Part shown: positions 16,016-25,395 of the stretch, piece by piece
How the letters are laid out: the number at the start of each line of letters is the position of its first letter
Position numbering within the stretch: position 1 is the first letter of the stretch
NCBI GenBank assembly: GCA_964389805.1
Contig: CAYMFU010000209.1
Location: 1 to 26,354, forward strand
Length of the DNA stretch: 26,354 bases
Reading direction: 5' to 3'
Source: JAGTVG01 sp964389805
GTDB lineage: Bacteria; Bacteroidota; Bacteroidia; Cytophagales; Cyclobacteriaceae
Made by a program: the position numbers and the translations under genes
Notes under the pieces: generated by a model
Databases searched by the model: none
What the model saw: the letters and a program-made list of their open reading frames with translations, nothing else
Told to the model about the DNA's origin: nothing

Positions 16016-16178
16016 TTATTTGTATTTAGCTAATGCCCTCATTATACAGACTTCCGCGGGATTCAAAGATGAATTGTTCTTATAACATTCATCATCAGGA
16101 ATTGTTTCCAAATATTTTATAATAGAGGTAATCTGATTAGCTAAGAATAATAAAAACTGTTTTTAAATAAGGTGCCAT
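16016..16178 (-). pseudogene. Possible small gene broken by a frameshift
   Basis: A minus-strand frame open from 16162 to the TAA at 16016-16018 reads LANQITSIIKYLETIPDD, then ECYKNNSSLNPAEVCIMRAL and AKYK. This looks like real protein, with two amphipathic helices, but the frame has no start codon near its beginning. An ATG at 16178 in another frame reads MAPYLKTVFIILS and then hits a stop inside the open stretch. A single frameshift near 16140-16160 would join the two into a protein of about 53 residues. Alternatively the lower frame uses a non-standard start. The family is not recognised. It lies 15 bp upstream of the SDR gene, so it may once have been translated in the same transcript. 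Confidence 0.35.
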
Positions 16179-16352
16179 AATATTAATGATGATGGGCAGG
16201 CTGGAATAATTCCTGTCAATTGCGTTAACCGGGGATTAGTATCAACTCAAAAGCTCCGAAAATTTTTTATTAATCAGCTTAGAAGAATCCGTAATCTTTT
16301 TCAAGGAGTCAATCTAGGCGAGCTTAAAAGGCTTAGATATTTATACCGTATT

Positions 16353-17276
16353 TTACGATGTACTTCCTTCAAGATCTTTACGCGCATCATCCAATAGTTT
16401 TTTCTTTTGTTCCGAAACAACGGGAGGTTCCAGCTTCAATGAAGAAATGGTTTCGGTAACCACCATTGATACAATCGCCCGCATGATCCACTTATTATCA
16501 GCAGGGATAACATACCACGGTGCCCATGGAGTAGCAGTGGCACTGATGGCATCCTCAAAAGCAATCTGATACCGATCCCATTTCGAACGTTCAACTAAAT
16601 CGGATTCTGAAAATTTCCAATGTTTTTCAGGATCATTTAACCGCTCCAGAAATCGGTTCTTCTGTTCTTCTTTAGATACATTCAGGAAGAACTTAATAAT
16701 AACAGTACCATTCCTGGTAAGATGCTTTTCAAGATTATTAATATCTTCATAACGGCTATCCCAGAATACCTCATCAATATTTTGATCGCTTATGCTACTC
16801 TGAAGGAATTCCGGATTGACCTTGACCACCAATACTTCTTCATAATAGGACCTATTGAAGATGCCTATACGGCCTAACTCCGGCATATTCTTCGTATAGC
16901 GCCAAAGATAATTGTGATCCAATTCTTCAGATGATGGCTTTTTAAAACTGAAAACCTGGCATCCCTGCGGATTGATACCCGTCATCACATGTTTAATGGT
17001 GCCGTCTTTCCCGGCAGCATCCATCGCCTGGAAAATAAGTAACAATGAATATTTATTCGCCGCATATAGGGCTTCCTGAGCTTCACTCAATGCTTCCAGG
17101 TTTTCTTTCAGAATTTTTTTTGCTCTTTTTCTCAGCTTCTCTTCTCCCAGTTCCTTTATTTCGTATGCCCCTGCCCAACTTGTATCATATTCTGATAACT
17201 TAAAGGTATTCTTTTTTGCGACTCTGCATCGGTCAACAATTTCCTGTATCAAATGATCTCTGGTTTCTTTTTTCAT
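16353..17276 (-). CDS. ppk2: Polyphosphate kinase 2 family protein (single-domain PPK2)
   Basis: 307 residues, cytoplasmic. PPK2 enzymes transfer phosphate between polyphosphate and nucleotides. Family marks: Walker A-like FQAMDAAGKDGTIKHVM (about 83-99), the segment INPQGCQVFSFKKPSSEEL, HNYLWRYTKNMP, Walker B and Arg/Tyr-rich GRIGIFNRSYYEEVLVV (135-151), the lid ERSKWDRYQIAFEDAI, and ATPWAPWYVIPADNKW near the end. A single domain of about 300 residues with an N-terminal helical extension fits the class I/III type that phosphorylates ADP and/or AMP; which nucleotide is preferred cannot be decided by eye. It is transcribed alone, divergent from typA, with a candidate promoter and inverted repeat upstream (17334-17369). 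It probably serves nucleotide recharging under energy stress. Confidence 0.93.
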   Translation of the reverse strand: MKKETRDHLIQEIVDRCRVAKKNTFKLSEYDTSWAGAYEIKELGEEKLRKRAKKILKENLEALSEAQEALYAANKYSLLLIFQAMDAAGKDGTIKHVMTGINPQGCQVFSFKKPSSEELDHNYLWRYTKNMPELGRIGIFNRSYYEEVLVVKVNPEFLQSSISDQNIDEVFWDSRYEDINNLEKHLTRNGTVIIKFFLNVSKEEQKNRFLERLNDPEKHWKFSESDLVERSKWDRYQIAFEDAISATATPWAPWYVIPADNKWIMRAIVSMVVTETISSLKLEPPVVSEQKKKLLDDARKDLEGSTS

Positions 17277-17333
17277 AGTTTCCGTTTGGTTTTGTATAGA
17301 TTATACAGCATTCCGGGAGAATTTTCATTCCAT

Positions 17334-17369
17334 CAAATATAATTAGGATTACACCTAATTCATACTCAA
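17334..17369 (-). promoter_or_regulatory. Candidate promoter of ppk2 with an internal inverted repeat
   Basis: The minus-strand -7 element TATATTTG (complement of 17334-17341) matches TAnnTTTG exactly and lies 57 bp before the start codon. The nearest upstream TTG (complement of 17367-17369) is 25 nt away, longer than the usual 17-23. Between them is a perfect dyad AATTAGG-ATTACA-CCTAATT (17341-17360). A repressor bound there would cover the promoter, and an activator could make up for the long spacer. Confidence 0.4.
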
Positions 17370-17526
17370 CCCAGAGTGTAATTATGATATTAATGGTCCA
17401 ATATAAGTGTAATGGAGTGCATTCAGTTTGAAAATTCTCATGACCTGAAACCTATGTCATTGTTTGCTATCGTCATGGGTCAGGTTTACTTCTATCTGAA
17501 ACTAAAATTTCTATTGCATTTAAGAT

Positions 17527-17534
17527 TACCTTTG
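17527..17534 (+). promoter_or_regulatory. Candidate -7 element of the typA promoter
   Basis: TACCTTTG matches TAnnTTTG exactly and lies 37 bp before the typA start codon. No TTG stands at the usual -33 spacing, so only half of the promoter pattern is supported. Confidence 0.35.
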
Positions 17535-17571
17535 CCATTTATTTGCATCTTAAAATTGTAAGATCTTTCAA

Positions 17572-19374
17572 ATGGAGGAAATAAGAAACATTGCTATCAT
17601 AGCTCATGTCGACCATGGTAAAACCACATTGGTTGATAGAATATTGCATCAGGTAAGGCTATTCCGGGACAACCAGGAAATGGGTGAATTAATACTGGAC
17701 AGCAATGATCTGGAACGGGAAAGAGGAATTACCATCCTCTCAAAAAATGTAGCCGTACGCTATAAAGATACCAAGATCAACATTATCGACACGCCTGGCC
17801 ACAGTGATTTTGGTGGTGAAGTTGAACGGGTACTCAATATGGCAAGCGGCGTGTTGCTCCTTGTTGATGCATTTGAAGGACCAATGCCGCAAACACGATT
17901 CGTTCTGCAGAAAGCAATTGCTCTTGATCTGAAACCTATTGTCGTTATTAATAAGGTAGATAAGCCAAATTGTGACCCTGAAGCTGTGCACGAAGCAGTT
18001 TTCGACCTCATGTACCATTTAGAGGCATCTGAAGAACAATTGGATTTTCCGGTCGTATACGGGTCATCAAAAGTGGGCTGGATGTCCGGCGACTGGCAGA
18101 AACCAACTAATGATATTTCTTACTTATTAGATACCATCCTGGATCATATACCAAAAGAAGAATCTGTTCCGGGGACTACACAACTGCAGATCTCCTCCCT
18201 GGATTATTCATCCTATACCGGGCGAATTGCTGTTGGCAAACTGTCCCGGGGCACAATCAAGTGGGGAATGGATGTATCACTGATCAAACATGATGGTAAG
18301 ATCATTAAATCAAGGATCAAGGAATTGTATGTCTTTGAAGGGTTGGCCAAAGAAAAAATAAAAACCGGGATTAGCTCAGGAGAGATCTGCGCCATACTTG
18401 GACTGGAAGATTTTGACATTGGAGATACAGTTGCTGACCTTGAAGAACCTGAAGGGCTCAAACCAATGAAAATAGATGAGCCCACCATGAGCATGCTCTT
18501 TACAATAAATAATTCTCCATTTTATGGCCGGGAAGGCAAATTTGTCACATCAAGGCAGATCATGGAGCGCTTGTTCAAAGAAACGGAAAAGAATCTTGCC
18601 CTTAAGGTTGAAGAAACAGAATCACCAGAAATGTTTATTGTGTATGGAAGGGGGATTCTTCACCTCTCTATTCTAGTTGAGACCATGCGAAGAGAAGGTT
18701 ATGAGCTGCAATTAGGTCAACCTAAAGTTATTATTAAAAAAATCGATGGCAAAGACCATGAACCCATAGAATCGATGACCGTGCATGTTCCCGAGGAATT
18801 TTCGGGTAAAGTGATCGAACTGGTTACTCAAAGGAAAGGAGAGATCCTGCATATAAAAACGCAGGGAGACCGGGCCCATCTCGAATTCGATATTCCATCC
18901 AGGGGGATAATTGGAATACGTAATAATATGCTTACAGCTACTGAAGGCGAGGCGATTATAGCCCACAGATTTAAGGAATTTCAGCCCTGGAAAGGCGAGA
19001 TCCAGGGACGACGGAACGGATCGTTAATAGCCATGGAAACCGGAACGGCTATTGCTTATTCCATCAATAAATTGCAGGATCGAGGCACCTTTTTTGTCCA
19101 CCCGAAAGAAGAGATCTACGAAGGACAAGTAGTAGGCGAGCACATAAGACAAAACGACATCACTGTGAACCTTACCAAAACCAAGAAGCTGTCAAATGTC
19201 CGCGCAGCGGGGTCGGATGATAAAATATTCATTACACCAGCGGTAATATTCTCACTTGAGGAATCGATGGAATATATAGGAGAAGACGAATACCTTGAAG
19301 TAACCCCCCGCTCATTACGTCTTAGAAAGATCTTTCTAAAAGAACACGAACGTAAGAAATCCGCCAAAGCGTAA
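17572..19374 (+). CDS. typA: Ribosome-associated GTPase TypA/BipA
   Basis: 600 residues, close to the usual length of TypA/BipA. It is a translational GTPase of the EF-G/LepA class that binds the ribosome and supports 50S assembly and growth under stress, such as cold. GTPase motifs: G1 AHVDHGKTT (11-19), G2 within RERGITI (49-55), G3 DTPGH (73-77), G4 NKVD (127-130). Domain II follows (from about 200: LDYSSYTGRIAVGKLSRG), then domain III with GRGILHLSILVETMRREGYE, and the TypA-specific C-terminal part with the SRGIIGIRN motif and VRAAGSDDKI, which separates it from LepA and EF-G. The start at MEEIRNIAIIAHVDHGK is the standard one for the family. Divergent from ppk2; no Shine-Dalgarno site. 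Nothing unusual is seen. Confidence 0.98.
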   Translation: MEEIRNIAIIAHVDHGKTTLVDRILHQVRLFRDNQEMGELILDSNDLERERGITILSKNVAVRYKDTKINIIDTPGHSDFGGEVERVLNMASGVLLLVDAFEGPMPQTRFVLQKAIALDLKPIVVINKVDKPNCDPEAVHEAVFDLMYHLEASEEQLDFPVVYGSSKVGWMSGDWQKPTNDISYLLDTILDHIPKEESVPGTTQLQISSLDYSSYTGRIAVGKLSRGTIKWGMDVSLIKHDGKIIKSRIKELYVFEGLAKEKIKTGISSGEICAILGLEDFDIGDTVADLEEPEGLKPMKIDEPTMSMLFTINNSPFYGREGKFVTSRQIMERLFKETEKNLALKVEETESPEMFIVYGRGILHLSILVETMRREGYELQLGQPKVIIKKIDGKDHEPIESMTVHVPEEFSGKVIELVTQRKGEILHIKTQGDRAHLEFDIPSRGIIGIRNNMLTATEGEAIIAHRFKEFQPWKGEIQGRRNGSLIAMETGTAIAYSINKLQDRGTFFVHPKEEIYEGQVVGEHIRQNDITVNLTKTKKLSNVRAAGSDDKIFITPAVIFSLEESMEYIGEDEYLEVTPRSLRLRKIFLKEHERKKSAKA

Positions 19375-19691
19375 TCTCTCTATATAAGGGAAATTATTAG
19401 AAAATATTTATTTTTGTTATCATATGACTAGGGATCTGTCCTATTCAGGATTTACATTCACAATTTATAATAAAGCAGTGTCCTCAGGATTTCCTCATCA
19501 TTTATACAGCTGTTCTAAGGTGCTGCCGTAGATTCATTAAAACTCTGCATATTCTAACAGTTTTCGGCCTCTTTATTTGGGAGATTTAATTATATTTGAT
19601 ATTGGCCTTTATTTAATTCAGGTCATTCAATACGAATAGGACGTTTTATCTATTACCTTAAATAAAATCATCATATACAAAATTTATAATC
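19375..19691. other. Intergenic gap between typA and the SRPBCC gene
   Basis: 317 bp. A TATATTTG at 19591-19598 matches the -7 consensus about 94 bp before the next start, but lacks a well-spaced TTG. A short minus-strand open stretch (about 19430-19530) is interrupted by stops. No terminator hairpin was recognised after typA. Confidence 0.4.
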
Positions 19692-20129
19692 ATGAAATAC
19701 ACCACTGAAATTGAAATTGAGAAGCCCATCGAAAAGGTTATCGAATTATTTGACAATCCGGATAATTTAAAGAAATGGATGGAAGGCCTACAGAGTTTTG
19801 AACACCTCAGCGGAACACCCGGACAACCAGGTGCAAAATCCAGACTTTTTTTCAAAATGGGCAAGCGGGAAGTTGAAATGATAGAAACGATTACTGTTAG
19901 AAATCTGCCCGATGAATTTTCAGGCACATTTGAAGCCAAAGGCGTATTCAATATTGCGAAGAACAAATTTGTAAAAGTATCAGAGACAAGAACAAAGTAT
20001 ATTTGCGAAAACGAATTCCAATTCAAAGGATTCATGAAAATCTTCGCTTTCCTTATGCCAGGTGCCTTTAAAAAACAATCATTTAAATACCTGCAACACT
20101 TTAAGAATTTTGTAGAAAGCCAGGACTAA
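19692..20129 (+). CDS. SRPBCC-fold protein (START/polyketide-cyclase-like)
   Basis: 145 residues, no signal peptide. It opens MKYTTEIEIEKPIEKVIELF, then DNPDNLKKWMEGLQSFEHLSG, the standard start of SRPBCC (Bet v 1-like) proteins: strand, two short helices, a conserved Trp, then the second strand. The rest (MGKREVEMIETITVRNLPDE, KTKYICENEFQFKGFMKIFA) gives the antiparallel sheet, and the long C-terminal helix is AFKKQSFKYLQHFKNFVES. These proteins hold a hydrophobic cavity that binds lipids or other small hydrophobic ligands; the ligand here is unknown. It stands alone on the plus strand, with more than 300 bp on each side. Confidence 0.85.
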   Translation: MKYTTEIEIEKPIEKVIELFDNPDNLKKWMEGLQSFEHLSGTPGQPGAKSRLFFKMGKREVEMIETITVRNLPDEFSGTFEAKGVFNIAKNKFVKVSETRTKYICENEFQFKGFMKIFAFLMPGAFKKQSFKYLQHFKNFVESQD

Positions 20130-20514
20130 ACCTAATTTTGACCAATTCGGGGACAATTGATGATCGCTTTTCAAAAATAAGAATCCAGCAAGGTTCAAAT
20201 GAAATAAGTGCCCATATTTCGAAGAAACGATCTAGCTGGATTATCATTCAGCTCATATTCTAAACATCTCCCCTAAGATAAAAGCATTAGTCTGCAGTCT
20301 GATGATTAATGTTCAGGAAATCAATGATTGGTCTTAAAACCTTGTTAAAAATCAAATATAATAACTAATTTAATCCCCTGATAATTTGAAAATCTTTTCA
20401 GGCAATGGTCAGGAAAAGCTATAAATGCTCAGATTATTAAGTTTTTTACATGACTGATCCACAAAGGCTTATTTTTTTGCTGTGCCTGTAGAGGAAATCC
20501 TAAATCCATAAATT
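20130..20514. other. Intergenic gap upstream of the DUF5107-TPR gene
   Basis: 385 bp. A plus-strand stretch (about 20120-20262) stays open and reads TNSGTIDDRFSKIRIQQGSN, then EISAHISKKRSSWIIIQLIF before TAA, but it has no ATG and only a possible TTG start, so it is not called. TAATTTG near 20385 is one base short of the -7 consensus. No terminator was found. Confidence 0.4.
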
Positions 20515-23500
20515 ATGAAAAAAGTATTTTTTTGTCTGTTCGCATTCATCATCCCTGTATTTTCATTTGCCCAGGTAAAGGTATATGAAGGAAAAGAAGA
20601 GATACCAACCTATAAAAAAGGAGCTGATGAACTAAGCCCAATTTTTTATACCGGAAGAGGAGTTCAGGGCGCTGCCGGGCATATGTACCCCTACCCTGCC
20701 CAGACAAATCTCGGGGATGAACTGAGCCCCGTAACCTACGATATGGTATACCTCGAAAATGAATACCTCAAGGTGACCATCCTTCCACAGTTTGGCGGCA
20801 GACTATTTTCAGCCATTGATAAGACGAACGGACGCGAATTGTTTCATAGAAATAGTGTGATAAAACCTGACCTGATCGGTACATTGGGCGCCTGGATATC
20901 CGGAGGGATTGAATGGTGCTTCCCGCATCACCATAGAACCACCACATTAATGCCGACGGATTATTACATGGTGGAGAATGAAGATGGAAGCGCTACCATA
21001 TGGATAGGCGAAACTGAGCGGGATCAGCGTCTGAGAGGAATAATAGGTATAACACTTCGACCGGGATGTTCATATATCGAAGCTGAATATCGTCTGAACA
21101 ACACCAATGAAGTAACCAGAAACTTTTTATTCTGGGCCAACGTGGCCATTACTTCTGACGAGAACTGGCGATCCTTCTGGCCGCCAAGCCAGGAGATCGG
21201 CGTATTCCATAGCAACTCAAGTTTCACACACTGGCCTGTCTCTAATGAAGTTTACAGAGGTATCGATTATACCTCCGGAGTGGACCTTACCTGGTGGAAG
21301 AACCATCCCGATCCGGTTTCCTTCTTCTTCTGGCAGGGAAAAGAAGGATTCGTAGGAGGATATGATTATGCTTCAAATGCGGGGACCATTCATGTCGGTG
21401 ATGTCGTGCAAAACAAGACCTCAAAATTGTGGCAGTTCGGACCCGGTTTACAGGGGCAGAATGCCAGGAGGAAACTAACCGATGATGGCAAAGCCTATGT
21501 GGAACTGATGACAGGAACCTTCTCAAACAATCAGCCCGGTTATGGCTGGTTCTCACCACATGCCGTAAAAGAAGCTAAAAACTACTGGTACCCGATTCGG
21601 GATTTGGAGATAGTAAAAAATGCAACAATTGATGCCTCAGTAACGCTTCAAATGAGAGATGAAAACACTATTTTCTATGGATTTAATACAACCCAATCCT
21701 TTAAACAGGCAAAGGCTATACTCAAATATTATGATGATGTCCTGAGCACTGAAGTTATAGATATTGATCCTTCCAAACCATTCACATCTACCTATACAAG
21801 CAAAGAAAAAATGGATGAGTACCAGCTATTTACTGAGCTTGTGGATAAAGAAGGCAATGTACTTGTATCCTACACACCATATAAGTTGCATCATCCCGAA
21901 CTACCAGAGGTACAGGAGAGACCTGCATTACCAGGTGAGATCGAATCAGTTGAGGATCTCTACCTCACGGGAAGATTTGTGGAACAGTTTTCCAGGCCTG
22001 GATACAATGCGGATGATTATTATCTGAAAGCACTAAAGATATCGCAGGATGATTACCGGGCCAATACAGCCCTGGGCATCCGGAAGGTTCACCAATGGAA
22101 ATTTGAGGAGGCCGAGAAATACCTTCAGAAAGCCGCTGAAAAACTACGTATCAGATATTATCAACCTAAAGAAGGTGAAATATTTTATTATCTAGGCTTG
22201 ACGCAACAGGCACTTGGAAAGGATAAGGAAGCATACCGGAACTTCTCACAATCGACATGGTATTATGAATGGCATTCATCCGGTTATTACCAGTTGGCCT
22301 TGATAGAGAGCAAGAAGGGAAATATCCAAAAGGCACTTGAATATATAGAAAAAGCTTATTCTACAAATAACCTGGATGGCCGGATTGCAATCCTCTACAG
22401 TGCCTTGCTGCGAAGATCCGGAGATAAAGACAAAGCTCTTGACCTGATGGATAAACTGATCGAATTTGATCCCATCAATTTCACAGCGCTTTATGAAAAG
22501 CAATTAATCCAGGGCGAAAACTCCATGGATGAATGGAAGAAATATATGCAGGATGTTGAAAACAACTACATTGACATAGCTGTAAATTATATGAATGCAG
22601 GTATGATCGATGATGGCCTGCAATTATTATCCACACTTGAAAAGCCTACCGATCCACTGATTGAATATTACCTGGTATGGCTTTATTCAAATATCAATCA
22701 GGTAGATAAAGCGAAGCAACATTTGGAGCATGCTGAAAAATTATCCATCGATTATTGTTTCCCATATCGAAAGGAAACCCTTGAAGTACTCGAATACATC
22801 ATTCAGCTGGATCCTGAGCAGGCAATTCCTTACTATTTGCTGGGCAACCTCTTGTATGATAAGCGACCATCTGATGCTATTGTCGCTTGGGAGAAAGCTC
22901 TCAAAGCTGACGGGAATCTTGGTATGGTTTACAGGAACCTGGCATTCGGGGCATTTTATCATGAGAACGATATGGAAAAAGCCATTCAATATATGAAGAA
23001 GGCCATAGAAATTGATCCTGATCATGCAATCTGGTATGCTGAACTGGAACAATATTATGATCTATCAGAGGAAGGCTATAAAGAATGCCTGGCCATCATG
23101 TCTGCTCATATCGATGTCGTAAAGAATGACATAACCGCTCCTAAGGGTCTGGTGAAACTATTCAACCTGAACGGGGATTATGACAAGGCGATAGATCTAC
23201 TGACTAAGCATCACTTCAGGACCTGGGAAGGCGGACGGGTAATATATTATCACTATGTCGATGCATATACATTGAAAGCACTGGAATTATTGGAGAATGA
23301 TCAGCCGAAAGAGGCCATTTCTCTTCTTGGAAAGGCCATGGAATATCCGGAAAATCTGGAAGTGGGTAAGCCACTTGACGATGAAAGGAATGCCATGATC
23401 TATTATTTCATGGGTCAGGGGTATGAGTTGATGGGTAAAAAGTCGAAAGCAAAAGAATGTTATACAAACAGTGTAAATGCCAGGAATTCTGATACCTGGT

Positions 23501-23808
23501 CAGACCTTTTGTTTTATCAGGCCAGGTCTTATGAAAAACTCGGCAATAGTGAAAAGGCTAAGGAGATCTATGAAGCATTAATAGTGAAAGGAAATGAGCA
23601 ATTAGAGAGAGGCCGTATAGGTTCAGGGATCGGGATCGAGGAAAGTTCTATAAAAGGGAACAAATCTATTTCAGATGCTTATTATCTCAAAGCCTTGGGA
23701 TCAGCCGGATTAAATAAGAAAGATGAAGCTAAAATGCTGTTTGGAGAAGCGCTTAAAACTTATAAAAACAATTTATGGGCCAAAATACATATGCAGTCAA
23801 CAATCTGA
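20515..23808 (+). CDS. Exported DUF5107 protein with C-terminal TPR array
   Basis: 1097 residues. Signal peptide (1-20, ending FAQ). A DUF5107 domain spans about 40-350, with NEYLKVTILPQFGGRLFSA, SGGIEWCFPHHHR (His138-140), LWQFGPGLQGQ and SNNQPGYGWFSPHAVKE followed by YWYPI. The fold is expected to resemble galactose mutarotase: large beta-sandwich, sugar-binding. A beta-rich linker domain follows (about 365-465), then at least nine TPR-like helix pairs (about 475-1090), for example GIRKVHQWKFEEAEKYLQKA and YLLGNLLYDKRPSDAIVAWE. DUF5107-TPR proteins are widespread in Bacteroidota and are usually found near carbohydrate genes; the biochemical role is not known to me. The His triplet and Glu133 are candidate functional residues. 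It stands alone, 275 bp before the lamin-tail gene. Confidence 0.9.
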   Translation: MKKVFFCLFAFIIPVFSFAQVKVYEGKEEIPTYKKGADELSPIFYTGRGVQGAAGHMYPYPAQTNLGDELSPVTYDMVYLENEYLKVTILPQFGGRLFSAIDKTNGRELFHRNSVIKPDLIGTLGAWISGGIEWCFPHHHRTTTLMPTDYYMVENEDGSATIWIGETERDQRLRGIIGITLRPGCSYIEAEYRLNNTNEVTRNFLFWANVAITSDENWRSFWPPSQEIGVFHSNSSFTHWPVSNEVYRGIDYTSGVDLTWWKNHPDPVSFFFWQGKEGFVGGYDYASNAGTIHVGDVVQNKTSKLWQFGPGLQGQNARRKLTDDGKAYVELMTGTFSNNQPGYGWFSPHAVKEAKNYWYPIRDLEIVKNATIDASVTLQMRDENTIFYGFNTTQSFKQAKAILKYYDDVLSTEVIDIDPSKPFTSTYTSKEKMDEYQLFTELVDKEGNVLVSYTPYKLHHPELPEVQERPALPGEIESVEDLYLTGRFVEQFSRPGYNADDYYLKALKISQDDYRANTALGIRKVHQWKFEEAEKYLQKAAEKLRIRYYQPKEGEIFYYLGLTQQALGKDKEAYRNFSQSTWYYEWHSSGYYQLALIESKKGNIQKALEYIEKAYSTNNLDGRIAILYSALLRRSGDKDKALDLMDKLIEFDPINFTALYEKQLIQGENSMDEWKKYMQDVENNYIDIAVNYMNAGMIDDGLQLLSTLEKPTDPLIEYYLVWLYSNINQVDKAKQHLEHAEKLSIDYCFPYRKETLEVLEYIIQLDPEQAIPYYLLGNLLYDKRPSDAIVAWEKALKADGNLGMVYRNLAFGAFYHENDMEKAIQYMKKAIEIDPDHAIWYAELEQYYDLSEEGYKECLAIMSAHIDVVKNDITAPKGLVKLFNLNGDYDKAIDLLTKHHFRTWEGGRVIYYHYVDAYTLKALELLENDQPKEAISLLGKAMEYPENLEVGKPLDDERNAMIYYFMGQGYELMGKKSKAKECYTNSVNARNSDTWSDLLFYQARSYEKLGNSEKAKEIYEALIVKGNEQLERGRIGSGIGIEESSIKGNKSISDAYYLKALGSAGLNKKDEAKMLFGEALKTYKNNLWAKIHMQSTI

Positions 23809-24083
23809 GGCAGAAGGATACTTTGATGAAATATGGCTGCAGATGAATAACCTGAAGAACTGCCAGATAACAAAATGGCCCTTTAATATATCACTAAATA
23901 ATTCTGTGTAGAATATCTAATGATCATTTAATGAACAGTTTTGGCCTGTCGGGAATTGTGGCAAGTATCTCATCAATTTCAATAAATTCATGACAATTCC
24001 TTAATATTTTGTTTTCAATAACGTTCTTTTGTAGGAATGGGATCAACCCTTTATGATAAGGTTATTTTTTAAAGATTAGAATT

Positions 24084-25337
24084 ATGAAGATGCGGGAACT
24101 GGTAATTTATGTAATGTTGGTGTTGTTTTTGGGTCTTGTATCGTGTTCGGATGAGGGAACAGATCCACCGATAACAATAGAGCAACCTGATTCAATAGCC
24201 TTTAATGAGATCCATTCAACCGGAAATCCGGATTGGATCGAGTTATATAATTACGGAAATGCAGATGTCAACCTGGAAGGCTGGAAAGTGTTTGACAGCC
24301 CTTTGAATATGTATACCTTACCTTCCGGACATATTGTCAAACCAGGAAATTTCATAATTCTTCATTGTGATGACCAGGGAGTAGGCTTAAACATGCCTTT
24401 TAAACTCTCCTCATTAGGAGAAAGCTTAACCATACAGCGATCCGATGGCAAGGTCATGGATCAGGTAGCTTTCCCCGCCATGGACAATGGAGAAACCTAT
24501 GCAAGATTCCCGGATGGACAAGGCGTCTGGCAGATTACCGGTTTTGCCACGAAAAATGAGACCAATGGCGACCGACCGGTTTCATCTTTCAAATCATACA
24601 GCTACACCCCCGAAATCCCAATGGTGGGTAATGACATCGAATTTACCCTGGAAATATCTGAAGCGGCTAATGTATCGAAGGTTGAACTGGTATATGCAGT
24701 AGATAACGGCGTGAACGAAACATTGACAATGACAACCAGCGATAATATCAATTATTCGGCTATTGTGCCAGCCCTATCTTCTGATGGAGAATTATATTAT
24801 TATTTTAAATTAACTGATACTGGCAGCCAGGAGGTGTTGTTGCCCGATGATGCGCTAACAGATCCTTATGATATGACCATAACCTCAGGCGATGTACCCA
24901 ACCTGGTCATCAATGAGATCCTGGCCAGCAATGTAGCAAACCTGGCTGATCCTGATGGCGTGGATGAATATGACGACTGGATTGAGATTTATAATGCCGG
25001 TTCGATGCCCGTTGATATGGGAAGATTCTATTTCAGTGATTCTGAAGATCCATTCGATGACAGAATTCCTGGCGATGATCCGGGCAAAACAACCATTCAA
25101 CCTGGAGGATATCTGTTATTCTGGGCTGACAGCGATACCGAACAAGGTTCAAACCACCTGAAATTCAGGCTGAGTATTGACGGAGAAGTGCTGAGTTTAT
25201 ATTACAAAGACGGACGTCTCATCGATTCACATACATTTGGAATACAGACTTCCGACGTTTCTGAAGGAAGGAGTCCGGACGGTGCTGATGCCTGGATCAA
25301 GTTCAATAGTCCTACGCCAGGAGACAGTAATAATTAG
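24084..25337 (+). CDS. Lipoprotein with two lamin-tail domains
   Basis: 417 residues. Type II signal peptide with lipobox LVSC (Cys21), followed by an Asp/Thr/Pro-rich linker. The first lamin-tail (LTD) domain spans about 38-150: IAFNEIHSTGNPDWIELYNY, GWKVFD, VKPGNFIILHCDD and LSSLGESLTIQRSDG. A middle Ig-like domain (about 165-265, YTPEIPMVGNDIEF) separates it from a second LTD (about 272-400: NLVINEILASN, DEYDDWIEIYNAG, IQPGGYLLFWAD and LSIDGEVLSLYYKDG). LTDs are Ig-like folds found in exported bacterial proteins, often attached to nucleases, phosphatases or CotH-like kinases; here no enzyme domain is present, so a binding or structural role at the cell surface is likely. Two ATGs lie at the start (MKM); the first is used here. 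Confidence 0.9.
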   Translation: MKMRELVIYVMLVLFLGLVSCSDEGTDPPITIEQPDSIAFNEIHSTGNPDWIELYNYGNADVNLEGWKVFDSPLNMYTLPSGHIVKPGNFIILHCDDQGVGLNMPFKLSSLGESLTIQRSDGKVMDQVAFPAMDNGETYARFPDGQGVWQITGFATKNETNGDRPVSSFKSYSYTPEIPMVGNDIEFTLEISEAANVSKVELVYAVDNGVNETLTMTTSDNINYSAIVPALSSDGELYYYFKLTDTGSQEVLLPDDALTDPYDMTITSGDVPNLVINEILASNVANLADPDGVDEYDDWIEIYNAGSMPVDMGRFYFSDSEDPFDDRIPGDDPGKTTIQPGGYLLFWADSDTEQGSNHLKFRLSIDGEVLSLYYKDGRLIDSHTFGIQTSDVSEGRSPDGADAWIKFNSPTPGDSNN

Positions 25338-25395
25338 TTTGTGTCGGACTAAATTACCTTAAGCAATTGACACATTTTATTTCTTTTTTTGAAAT

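Noticed and set aside
20120..20262. Open plus-strand stretch ending SSWIIIQLIF
   Set aside because: It has no ATG or GTG start and no recognisable similarity; a remnant is possible but not supportable.
23723..23911. ORF overlapping the 3' end of the DUF5107-TPR gene and running 100 bp past it
   Set aside because: It is out of frame with the TPR gene for half its length and its tail matches nothing I know; most likely a shadow frame.
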